A DNA stretch of 20,414 nucleotides. Origin: CAZAMT01 sp964486145 (lineage in GTDB: Bacteria > Bacteroidota > Bacteroidia > Bacteroidales > JAAAOM01). Position 1 is the first letter of the stretch, and every line of letters starts with the position of its first letter. A model generated the notes under the pieces. It was not told the origin of the DNA and made no database searches. It saw nothing but the letters and a program-made list of their open reading frames with translations. The DNA lies in contig CAZAMT010000042.1 of NCBI GenBank assembly GCA_964486145.1, forward strand, positions 1 to 20,414, given 5' to 3'. Below, piece after piece: positions 9,099-16,894 of this stretch. A program made the position numbers and the translations under genes.

Positions 9099-10322
9099 AT
9101 GTTGCTTATGAAAAAATGGATAATCTTTCTCCTTTTTATACCTCTTCTTTCAAATGCAACTCAACCTGATTCACTATATCAGTTGAATGATACCAACCTT
9201 ATTCTTCCGGATACGGTTATTGTGAATAATATAATACCTGATACTTCATTTATTGATTCATTATTGGTCCCTGATTCTGTGCTTTTTGAAGATTCGCTGA
9301 TTGTCAAAGCAGACACGATTACCTTTATTGGAGTAGGTGACATTATGTTGGGAACAGATTATCCGTCAACGAAATACCTTCCCCCCGGAAATAATTGCTA
9401 TCCATTGCTGGCTGAGGTAAAATCATATCTTAAAGATGCTGATATAACTTTTGGCAACGTGGAAGGAGTATTTGCAGGGGGCAAAGGCTTACCCAAGCAT
9501 TGCAACAATCCGGATCAATGTTATGTTTTTCGAATGCCGGTTGAATATGTCCATTGTTTAACCGATGCAGGCTTTGACATAGTAAGTATTGCTAACAACC
9601 ACATGAATGATTTCGGGAAAGGTGGAAGAGAAAACACTGTTAAAGTGCTCGATTCAGCGGGTCTGGCTTTTGCAGGATTGTATTCTCATCCATACACCAT
9701 TTATGAACATGCCAGTTATAAAATAGGTTTTTGTGCATTTTCACCGAATACGGGTGTTGTTGACTTACACGATCTCCCGGGTGCTACCAGGATTGTTCGC
9801 ATGCTGGAAGAAAAATGTGACATTGTCATGGTTTCAGTCCATGGAGGTGCTGAAGGGAAAAATCATCAGCACGTTACACGGGAAGATGAAGTGTATTTAG
9901 GCCACAATCGCGGAAATATTTACAGTTTTGCTCATCAACTGGTGGATGCTGGCGCTGACATCATTTTCGGACACGGACCTCACGTTACACGGGCGATGGA
10001 AATCTATAACAACCGGTTTATTATTTACAGCCTGGGAAACTTTAGCACCTATGCACGTTTTAACATTTCCGGCCCCAATGGAATTGCTCCCATGATTAAA
10101 TTATGGGTTGACAATAATGGCAAATTTATCAAAGGAAAGGTAACCCCGGTGCGTCAAACCGGCGAAGGCGGAACAAGCATTGACCCACATAAAAGAGCAA
10201 TTTACAAACTAAGGGATCTTACAAAACTGGATTTTTCGGAATTAACGCATTTCCATATTACAGAGGACGGTGATATTCTGGTTAATGAAACGAAACTGGT
10301 AGATTCAGACAAAAATGAATAA
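9099..10322 (+). CDS. CapA-family exported protein (metallophosphoesterase fold)
   Basis: The 407-residue protein carries an N-terminal signal peptide (MKKWIIFLLFIPLLSNA after a second possible ATG at 9108), then a Pro-Asp-Thr/Ser-rich spacer (about residues 20-70), then a CapA/PgsA domain. Family motifs are GVGDIMLG (about 78-85), FGNVEG, the SIANNHMNDFG motif, VSVHGGAE, FGHGPHVTRAMEIY and YSLGNFSTY. CapA relatives are linked to poly-gamma-glutamate or capsule production and share the calcineurin-like metal-binding core, but their exact reaction is unsettled, so no gene symbol is given. It is the fourth gene of the operon and overlaps the next by 8 nt. Start choice between 9099 and 9108 is uncertain; an upstream TTG at 9039 inside the M23 gene is rejected. 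Confidence 0.85.
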   Translation: MLLMKKWIIFLLFIPLLSNATQPDSLYQLNDTNLILPDTVIVNNIIPDTSFIDSLLVPDSVLFEDSLIVKADTITFIGVGDIMLGTDYPSTKYLPPGNNCYPLLAEVKSYLKDADITFGNVEGVFAGGKGLPKHCNNPDQCYVFRMPVEYVHCLTDAGFDIVSIANNHMNDFGKGGRENTVKVLDSAGLAFAGLYSHPYTIYEHASYKIGFCAFSPNTGVVDLHDLPGATRIVRMLEEKCDIVMVSVHGGAEGKNHQHVTREDEVYLGHNRGNIYSFAHQLVDAGADIIFGHGPHVTRAMEIYNNRFIIYSLGNFSTYARFNISGPNGIAPMIKLWVDNNGKFIKGKVTPVRQTGEGGTSIDPHKRAIYKLRDLTKLDFSELTHFHITEDGDILVNETKLVDSDKNE

Positions 10323-11799
10323 CAAACTTCATCTTTTCATGGTGGCAATATTCGTTTTGTTGATGGGTTCTGAACTTCAGCACACCTTTGCCTGGCAACA
10401 AGATTCCCTGGCAAATGAAGCCGAGGATTCCCTCAAAATTATCATCGGTACATTTATGGGTAATGAACAACGAAATTATTACGGTCAGAAACCACCATCA
10501 GCGCTCCAGGTTCATTGGAAATACTATCTCGGAAAAGGTAAAACAGTAATATCCCGTAAACTTGGTGAACGTGAATGGGCCGGTGCCGGATGGACAGGAT
10601 AACCGTTGCTGGTGGAAGAAAACCAAAAATTATACCTGATCCAGGGTGCCTATGATCATCACCTGAAAAAAATAGATGTCCAAAACCAAGAACTGATATG
10701 GCAGTATACTTTTGACGATGTTATCAAAGGAACAGGAACCCTTTGGTTAAATCCGGTTCCCGAAAACAAAAAAGATAAGGTAGTTATTTTCCAGGGCAGC
10801 AGGCTTGGGGTAGGTAACTATCTGGATTCAAAACACATACCAAGTTACCGCGCCATTTCATATTTTGAAGGTTCAGAACTCTGGAGGCTTGATGTAAGAT
10901 GGACCGACAGTTACAGCCGCGATGTTGATGGCTCTGCATTGATGATTCGTGATACTCTTTACATCGGCCTGGAGAATTCCTTGCTTACACTTATTGATCC
11001 TGATTATCGCCGCGCCCAAATGAAAGATAATATGCTTCAGCCAAAAATTATTAAAGAAACATTGTTGTATACCCCTGAAGATGTAATTAAACATAAGAAC
11101 AATGTGGTTACAGAGTCCTCACCATGTCTGCTTGGAGACCGTTTATACATAACCTCCGGGGCAGGCCATGTATATGGCTACAACCTAAAAACCAAAGAAA
11201 TCGACTGGGATTTTTACATTGGCTCTGACATGGATGGTTCGCCGGTAGTAACCCACGATAGTTGTTTGCTGGTAAGTGTTGAGAAACAATATATCTGCGG
11301 AAATGGCGGTGTCTTTAAGCTAAATCCCCTTAAAAACCCGGAAGATGCTGTTGTCTGGTATCTGCCAACCAAAGATACGAGCTATTACGGTTGGAAGGGA
11401 GGGGTCATTGGCTCGGTTGGTATCAATGATTTGTACAATGATGGAACCAAGCCATACCTTGCTGCATTCACTTCGATTGATGGTTATTTGTATGTGGTTG
11501 AACATAATTGCATTAATAAAAAAGAACGCGTTCAAGGCCCGAATAAGAAAAACCAGTATCATTCGCCAAAAATTATAAAGAAAATCAACACAGGGCCTTC
11601 CATTTCAACACCCCTCATTGTTGATAACAAAATAATAGCTGCGGGATATCAAGGCATTCACATGTATGAATATGACAAGGAAGGTTCTATTCAAAAAATC
11701 GGATATCACCCGGGCGAATATGAAGCCACACCTGTTGTATGGAATGGAAAAATCTACGTCGCATCCAGAAACGGATACCTTTATTGTTTTGGTGATTAA
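10315..11799 (+). pseudogene. Exported PQQ-like beta-propeller protein broken by an in-frame TAA
   Basis: One continuous reading frame runs from the ATG at 10315 to the stop at 11799 except for TAA at 10600-10602 (codon 96). Upstream are a signal peptide (MNNKLHLFMVAIFVLLMG) and the start of the mature protein. Downstream, in the same frame and without loss of coding character, comes about 397 residues with repeated propeller-strand motifs such as DVDGSALMIRDTLYIG, SSPCLLGDRLYITS, DGSPVVTHD, STPLIVDNKIIAA and ATPVVWNGKIYVAS. Codons flanking the stop read GWTG-stop-PLLVEE, so a single C-to-T change of CAA (Gln) to TAA would explain it. The C-terminal part restarted at TTG 10606 would lack an export signal. 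It overlaps capA by 8 nt, last gene of the operon. A sequencing error is an equal possibility. Substrate or partner unknown. Confidence 0.8.
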
Positions 11800-11883
11800 A
11801 CAATAAGTTGCTTAATTACATTTCTTTTCATAAATTAGAGTAATATTTACTTCAACCATATAAATGATTAATATTGTAGTTGA

Positions 11884-12030
11884 GTGATTGGATTTGTCAA
11901 GAAATGGAACAGAACCTCCCATATGTTGGAGCAGGCCACTTATGAAATATCATCCCGTAAGCTGACATTGATTCCCGATAAGAATCAAAACGGAACGGGA
12001 GAGGTACACTGGACTATGACTGAAATTTAA
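11884..12030 (+). CDS. Small hypothetical ORF, possible gene remnant
   Basis: The gap 11800-12088 between the propeller gene and the MerR gene holds a short open frame of 48 codons from a GTG at 11884 (or 35 from the ATG at 11923) to TAA at 12030. The translation has balanced, protein-like composition with segments such as RKLTLIPDKNQNGTGEVHW. No family was recognised. It has no recognisable promoter and no Shine-Dalgarno sequence. It could be a small protein, the stranded C-terminal end of a lost larger gene, or chance. Nothing else was found in this gap apart from the -7 box at 12054. Confidence 0.25.
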   Translation: MIGFVKKWNRTSHMLEQATYEISSRKLTLIPDKNQNGTGEVHWTMTEI

Positions 12031-12053
12031 GATAAAGTTTTAGGTATGGTCGT

Positions 12054-12061
12054 TAACTTTG
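12054..12061 (+). promoter_or_regulatory. Putative -7 box of the merR/nif3-like operon
   Basis: TAACTTTG is an exact match to TAnnTTTG. Transcription would begin near 12068, giving a leader of about 20 nt before the MerR ATG at 12089. The -33 region is poor, so the promoter may be weak or activator-dependent; self-regulation by the MerR protein is possible but no clear palindrome was seen. Confidence 0.5.
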
Positions 12062-12088
12062 AGTAGAAATGTAATTTAAACCTTATGT

Positions 12089-12424
12089 ATGCCTTATAAA
12101 GAAAAAAAGGTTGAAAAATTGTACTTTTCCATTGGTGAAGTCGCGGAAATGTTTGATGTAAACACCTCTCTGATAAGGTTCTGGGAGAAGGAGTTTGATA
12201 TAATCAAACCCAAAAAGAATAAAAAAGGGAATCGGTTTTTCACAAAAGAAGACATTGAAAATTTCCACGTGATTTATCACCTCGTTAAAGAAAGAGGAAT
12301 GACTTTAAAAGGTGCCAAACTGAAACTTAAGGAAAACAAAGAAGATACCGTTCACAACGTTGAAATTATTAAAACCCTTCAGGATATTCGCTCAATGTTG
12401 CTGGATATCAAAGAAGATTTATAA
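12089..12424 (+). CDS. MerR-family transcriptional regulator
   Basis: This 111-residue DNA-binding protein has the MerR winged helix-turn-helix at its N-terminus: FSIGEVAEMFDVNTSLIRFWEKEF (helix-turn-helix, about 13-36), then GNRFFTKEDIENFHVIYHLVKERG with the wing and second helical part, then MTLKGAKLKL. A short C-terminal coiled coil (about 85-111) probably dimerises. There is no effector-binding domain or cysteine cluster, so a metal or drug sensor is unlikely. It is the first gene of a three-gene operon (23 nt before the Nif3-family gene). The target is unknown. A small MerR of this type beside alaS/M23 genes recurs in Bacteroidota, as far as I recall. Confidence 0.88.
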   Translation: MPYKEKKVEKLYFSIGEVAEMFDVNTSLIRFWEKEFDIIKPKKNKKGNRFFTKEDIENFHVIYHLVKERGMTLKGAKLKLKENKEDTVHNVEIIKTLQDIRSMLLDIKEDL

Positions 12425-12447
12425 AAAATCAAATCAATTTTTATTTT

Positions 12448-13542
12448 ATGACTGTACAGGAAGTAGTGGATACTATAAACTCCTTTGCCCCCCTATCCTA
12501 TCAGGAATCATATGACAATGCAGGGATAAACATTGGAAATGAAAGTATGCCTGTAAAAGCAGCCCTAATAACACTGGATGTTACCGAAGCAGTCGTTTCG
12601 GAAGCTATTCGTATTGGAGCAAATTTAATTATATCGCATCATCCGGTTATATTTAAAGGGATAAAACAAATCAACAATCACTCATATACCGGCAGGATAA
12701 TACGGCAAATCATAAAAAATGACATCGCGGTTTATGCCGGTCATACCAATGTAGATACAACCTGGGGCGGTGTGAATATGAAAATTTGTGAAAAACTCGG
12801 GCTGCAAAACGCCAAAGTGCTGGAACCAATGAAAGATAACCTTTTAAAGATTGTGGTGTTCGCTCCTAAAGAACATGCAGAACAGGTTCGGGAAGGAATG
12901 TTTAAGGCCGGTGCCGGACATATTGGTGCTTATGACAAATGCAGCTATAACCTTGAGGGGACAGGTTCGTTCAGAGGATCAGTTGAAACCAATCCTTTTG
13001 TTGGAGAAAAAGGTAGTATGCATTACGAACCCGAAACCAGGATAGAAACAGTGGTGCCCCGCGAAAAACTGCATAAAGTCGTCCGCTCCATGATAAAAGC
13101 CCATCCGTACGAAGAAGTTGCATACGATGTTTATCCCCTGATCAATGAATACCAAAGAGCAGGAATGGGAATGATTGGTGAACTCCGGAAAAGCCTGAAT
13201 AAAACAGATTTTTTACATCATGTGAAAAATACTTTTCAGTGTGAGTCATTAAAATATACCACAAAGGAGACTGATGAAATAAAGAAAGTAGCAGTTTGCG
13301 GAGGAAGTGGTAGTTTTTTACTATCCAAAGCAAAATCTTCAGGGGCAGATGCATTCATTTCAGCAGATTTTAAATATCACCAGTATTTTGAAGCCGAAGA
13401 AAAGATTATGATTTGCGATGTTGGACATTATGAAAGTGAGCAGTTTACAAAAGAAATTTTTTACGATCTACTTAATGAAAAATTCACTAACTTTGCCCTT
13501 TATTTATCAAAAATAAATACGAATCCAATAAATTATTTATAA
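12448..13542 (+). CDS. Nif3-like dinuclear metal centre hexameric protein
   Basis: Nif3/YbgI-family protein with a two-metal site, forming hexameric rings in solved relatives. Often annotated as GTP cyclohydrolase 1 type 2 homologue, but the cellular substrate is not settled. Expected ligands are visible: SHHP (H64, H65), HTNVD (H99, D103) and GHYESE (H327, E331). The 364-residue length reflects the YqfO-type middle insertion with a PII/CutA-like fold (about residues 128-230, including AHPYEEVAYDVYPL) that short YbgI forms lack. Only one base separates its stop from the ATG of the zinc-ribbon gene, which points to translational coupling and a shared role. Confidence 0.92.
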   Translation: MTVQEVVDTINSFAPLSYQESYDNAGINIGNESMPVKAALITLDVTEAVVSEAIRIGANLIISHHPVIFKGIKQINNHSYTGRIIRQIIKNDIAVYAGHTNVDTTWGGVNMKICEKLGLQNAKVLEPMKDNLLKIVVFAPKEHAEQVREGMFKAGAGHIGAYDKCSYNLEGTGSFRGSVETNPFVGEKGSMHYEPETRIETVVPREKLHKVVRSMIKAHPYEEVAYDVYPLINEYQRAGMGMIGELRKSLNKTDFLHHVKNTFQCESLKYTTKETDEIKKVAVCGGSGSFLLSKAKSSGADAFISADFKYHQYFEAEEKIMICDVGHYESEQFTKEIFYDLLNEKFTNFALYLSKINTNPINYL

Positions 13543-13543
13543 T

Positions 13544-14308
13544 ATGGCCAATGAAAATGCAAAATCTGCGGAAGTTGTTGAATTAACCGTTGAAGATAAA
13601 TTGAAATATCTGTTTGATCTTCAGAGATTTCATTCTGAGATTGACAAGATTAAAACATTACGAGGAGAACTTCCGCTGGAGGTACAGGATCTGGAGGATG
13701 AAATTGCCGGATTGGAAACCCGGGTTAACAAATTAAAAGATGAAGTAAAAGAGTTTGACCAAAATGTAACAACCAAGAAAAATGAAATCACCGAAGCTCA
13801 GGCTCTGATTAAAAAATACCAGGAACAACAAAGCAATGTACGCAACAACCGGGAGTATGATTCATTATCGAAAGAAATTGAATTTCAGACACTTGAAATT
13901 GAACTGTGTGAAAAGCGAATCAAAGAATTCAATATTAAAATCAAGGAAAAAAATGAATTAATTGATGAATCAGAAAAAGTTCTCAAAGAACGGTCTGATG
14001 ATTTAAGCAACAAACAAAATGAACTTGATGCCATTGTAGCCGAAACACGAAAAGAAGAGGAAGTACTCGCAAATAAAGTAAAGGATTTGGAAAGTATGAT
14101 TGAAGACAGGTTGTTGTCTGCATACAAGCGAATCCGTAAAAACGCCCGCAATGGCCTTGCTGTTGTTACCGTGCAAAGGGATTCCTGCGGTGGTTGTTTC
14201 AACAAAATACCACCCCAGCGACAACTTGATATCCGCTCAAGAAAAAAAATTATTGTATGCGAATATTGCGGGAGAATACTTGTCGATCCTGACATGAAAG
14301 AAGAATAG
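13544..14308 (+). CDS. Coiled-coil protein with C4-type zinc ribbon
   Basis: This 254-residue cytosolic protein is mostly a long charged antiparallel-type coiled coil (about 20-190), followed by a conserved helical segment with AYKRIRKNARNG, then a zinc ribbon with C215xxC218 and C239xxC242, and the IPPQRQLDIR stretch between the pairs. This is the layout of the zf-RING_7 / CT398-like family, which is widespread in bacteria, frequently next to nif3-like genes, and of unclear function. Nucleic-acid or protein binding is plausible from the architecture. It is the last gene of the operon, ended by the terminator at 14336. Confidence 0.88.
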   Translation: MANENAKSAEVVELTVEDKLKYLFDLQRFHSEIDKIKTLRGELPLEVQDLEDEIAGLETRVNKLKDEVKEFDQNVTTKKNEITEAQALIKKYQEQQSNVRNNREYDSLSKEIEFQTLEIELCEKRIKEFNIKIKEKNELIDESEKVLKERSDDLSNKQNELDAIVAETRKEEEVLANKVKDLESMIEDRLLSAYKRIRKNARNGLAVVTVQRDSCGGCFNKIPPQRQLDIRSRKKIIVCEYCGRILVDPDMKEE

Positions 14309-14335
14309 AAACCTTATTTTTATAACAATTTCAAG

Positions 14336-14363
14336 ACCATCGAATTTATTCGGTGGTTTTTTT
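14336..14363 (+). terminator. Intrinsic terminator of the merR/nif3-like operon
   Basis: A 9-bp stem pairs ACCATCGAA (14336-14344) with TTCGGTGGT (14349-14357), with one T-G wobble, around a TTTA loop. A run of T follows to 14363. It starts 27 nt after the zinc-ribbon stop codon. Confidence 0.85.
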
Positions 14364-14438
14364 ATGTCGAATTATCACTTCTTTTCATACAGTTATCAAT
14401 AGAAGGCACAACCATACACAAATATTAACGATTATGTT

Positions 14439-14446
14439 TAAATTTG
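14439..14446 (+). promoter_or_regulatory. Putative -7 box of the TPR/PD40-folC operon
   Basis: TAAATTTG matches TAnnTTTG and lies 23 nt before the ATG at 14470, right after the preceding terminator. There is no good TTTG at -33. The leader would be under 20 nt. Confidence 0.5.
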
Positions 14447-14469
14447 TTTTCTGGTAAAGCATTGTGCAC

Positions 14470-16890
14470 ATGCATCAAAACATTTATTATTGTATTATAT
14501 TTTTTTTAACCACTGTACCTCCCATTTACGGGCAGAGTAGTGATAAAAATAAATTTACGGAGGCAGAATCATTCTTTTTATACGAAGAATACTTAGACGC
14601 CCTTCCCCTGTACCTCGATTTAAAAAATACCCACCCGGACAATTACAATATTGATTATAAAATAGGACGATGCTACTTGTATATTCCATATCAGAAAGAC
14701 AGAGCCATTAAATACCTGCTTCGTTCCTCAAAGAATATTGATCCTGATTATAAAGGAAAATCCATAAAAGAAACAAAAGCACCAACGGATGCACTATACT
14801 ACCTTGGACGCGCATACCACATTCAAAATCAACTGGACGATGCCATTGCAACATACAAAGAGTTCCTTGAAATTTTGGATGAAAAAGAATACAACCCTGA
14901 TTTGGTGAAGCATCAAATAGAAGCATGTAAAATTGCCGCCAAAGCCTTCGGCAATCCCGTTGACTTGAAATTTACCAATATCGGGAAACCCATAAATGAT
15001 CGTTTCTCACAAAACAATGCTGTTGTATCAGGAAATGGAAAAACACTTGCATATACTTCCAAACTCCAGTTTTACGATGCGGTTTTCATTAGTACAAAAA
15101 ATGATGAAGCATGGAGTTCTCCCCGGAACATTATTCCTGAACTGAAAGTGGATGACAAAATTTACCCCACCGGCTTAAGTTATGATGGAAAGGAACTATA
15201 CCTCTACAAACTTGATGACTATGACGGTAATATTTATGTATCGAGAATGAAGAATAATCAATGGACGCCGCCAGTTAAGCTTAATGATAACATCAATACA
15301 AAATATTGGGAATCACATGCCTCTGTATCCAAGGATGGCAAGACATTGTTCTTCACGAGCAACCGTCCGGGTGGTTATGGAGACCTCGATATATACTTTT
15401 CGCAACGCGCAAATGGCAGTGATTGGGGCGAACCGGTAAATGCAGGGAATACCATTAACAGCAATCAAAACGAAGATTATCCGTTTATAACAGGTGATGG
15501 AGAAAGGTTGTATTTTAGTTCTCTCGGCCATGAAACCATGGGTGGATATGACATATTTTATGTGGAAAAACAAAATGCAAATCAGTGGGGTGCTCCGGTA
15601 AATATGGGTTACCCGGTTAATACAACCGATGACAACCTGTTTTACCAGCCAACTGATAATGGCAATGCCGCCATATTTTCGTTGATCCGAAAAGATGGTT
15701 ATGGCTTGTTTGATATCTACAAGCTGGATTTAACGCTCCCGGATGAACCGGCACAAATTTCACTTCACGTGCAAATAAATGATGGAGGAAAGACCGGACC
15801 TTTTCAAGGAAAAATAATAACTCCTCAAACAGGCAAAATCATTGACAGCACAAACATTGAAACCGGTGAAAAAGATTTTTCAACATCCGTGGCACCCGGA
15901 AATTACATGGTAATGGTAAATGGTGAAAATGTGATTACGAAAGAAAAAATTGAAACTACCGTGCGAGAAACGGTTCCTGCTGATCCTTTAACAAATATGA
16001 AATTGATAATCAATGATTTGATAGATATTAGCACAAACAGCGACCTCACCCATATTCTAAAAAAACTGTCAAACGACTTAAACTCTTATTCTTCCATCGA
16101 TGACATTTACGATAAACTCGTGCTGCTTGCAGATGATAACCATTATACGATTGCTGATGTTGACCGTCTTATGGAACGATACCTGCTTTCCCTGCTCCGG
16201 TATTTTGAAGAGCAAGTCGTGAAGAAACTACTTACAGGTAAAATATCCTACAATGAAGAAAAAGGCGCACAGGAGAACATCCATGCAGCATTCGCTGACC
16301 TGGAAAACATTATTTACACCATTGCCCGGTTAGCAACCTACGCAAATATACCCCCATCGCAAATATTGTCGTTTCTTGAATCTATCGGTGATCAGGAATT
16401 AACCGAACCGGTTCCGGAAACAAATTCAGAAGCAGGTATTTATAATTGGCTGGAACGAATTTTCGCCAATGAACAACTTTTTCATTCTGACACCGAGACC
16501 AGGGCTGCTGCAATTTCTTTGCTTGAAATAATGATTTTATCGGAACACATGGATAAAGTCTACCAGGCTGGCTCTGAATCACTAAAAAAATTTTATATCA
16601 GTATGAATGTTTCGGAATTAAAGAATATTCTGAATTACAAAAATTCGTTGACAAAAGGTATAAAGCAAAAAAAGACATCATACAATGATATAATCAATGC
16701 TTTCCTTACCGTAAATAAAAACATCGATATCCTCCCGGAAAGTTTGCCAGTGAGCGAACCATTGGCTACACACCAGGCATCGGGTACCAACAATGCATTT
16801 AGTATTGCAATGTATGGCGCCGGTGGTATTTTACTTATCTTTATTATTGTATTTTATATTAGAAGAAGACGTAAAACCCCATCAACATAA
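14470..16890 (+). CDS. Exported TPR/PD40-propeller protein with C-terminal membrane anchor
   Basis: The 806-residue protein has a signal peptide (cleavage likely after PPIYGQ), TPR-like helices (about 30-160), and a PD40/WD40-type propeller whose blades show DGKTLFFTSNRPGG, DLDIYF, DGERLYFSS and GYDIFYV (about 180-420). A CRD-like beta-sandwich follows (about 430-510), then about 260 residues of predicted helix without recognised family, and a transmembrane helix at about 776-797 ending in RRRRK. This implies a periplasmic body anchored in the inner membrane with a cytosolic basic tail. It lacks the OmpA domain that normally closes this architecture; the downstream paralog has it. The ATG at 14470 is preferred over GTG at 14464. 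The next gene starts 4 nt after its stop. A role in envelope assembly or secretion is inference. Confidence 0.82.
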   Translation: MHQNIYYCIIFFLTTVPPIYGQSSDKNKFTEAESFFLYEEYLDALPLYLDLKNTHPDNYNIDYKIGRCYLYIPYQKDRAIKYLLRSSKNIDPDYKGKSIKETKAPTDALYYLGRAYHIQNQLDDAIATYKEFLEILDEKEYNPDLVKHQIEACKIAAKAFGNPVDLKFTNIGKPINDRFSQNNAVVSGNGKTLAYTSKLQFYDAVFISTKNDEAWSSPRNIIPELKVDDKIYPTGLSYDGKELYLYKLDDYDGNIYVSRMKNNQWTPPVKLNDNINTKYWESHASVSKDGKTLFFTSNRPGGYGDLDIYFSQRANGSDWGEPVNAGNTINSNQNEDYPFITGDGERLYFSSLGHETMGGYDIFYVEKQNANQWGAPVNMGYPVNTTDDNLFYQPTDNGNAAIFSLIRKDGYGLFDIYKLDLTLPDEPAQISLHVQINDGGKTGPFQGKIITPQTGKIIDSTNIETGEKDFSTSVAPGNYMVMVNGENVITKEKIETTVRETVPADPLTNMKLIINDLIDISTNSDLTHILKKLSNDLNSYSSIDDIYDKLVLLADDNHYTIADVDRLMERYLLSLLRYFEEQVVKKLLTGKISYNEEKGAQENIHAAFADLENIIYTIARLATYANIPPSQILSFLESIGDQELTEPVPETNSEAGIYNWLERIFANEQLFHSDTETRAAAISLLEIMILSEHMDKVYQAGSESLKKFYISMNVSELKNILNYKNSLTKGIKQKKTSYNDIINAFLTVNKNIDILPESLPVSEPLATHQASGTNNAFSIAMYGAGGILLIFIIVFYIRRRRKTPST

Positions 16891-16894
16891 CCAC

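Noticed and set aside
10606..11799. Treating the 397-codon frame as an independent gene starting at TTG 10606
   Set aside because: It is in the same frame as the upstream 95-codon piece, has no own signal peptide or promoter, and starts in the middle of the domain; an interrupted single gene explains it better.
13885..14295. 136-codon minus-strand frame, rich in Ser, across the zinc-ribbon gene
   Set aside because: It is a typical antisense shadow of a Lys/Glu-rich coiled coil; no start signal or homology features.
16793..16894. Upstream extension of the OmpA-domain gene into the preceding gene
   Set aside because: The extension has no conserved features and would bury the signal peptide that begins at ATG 16895.
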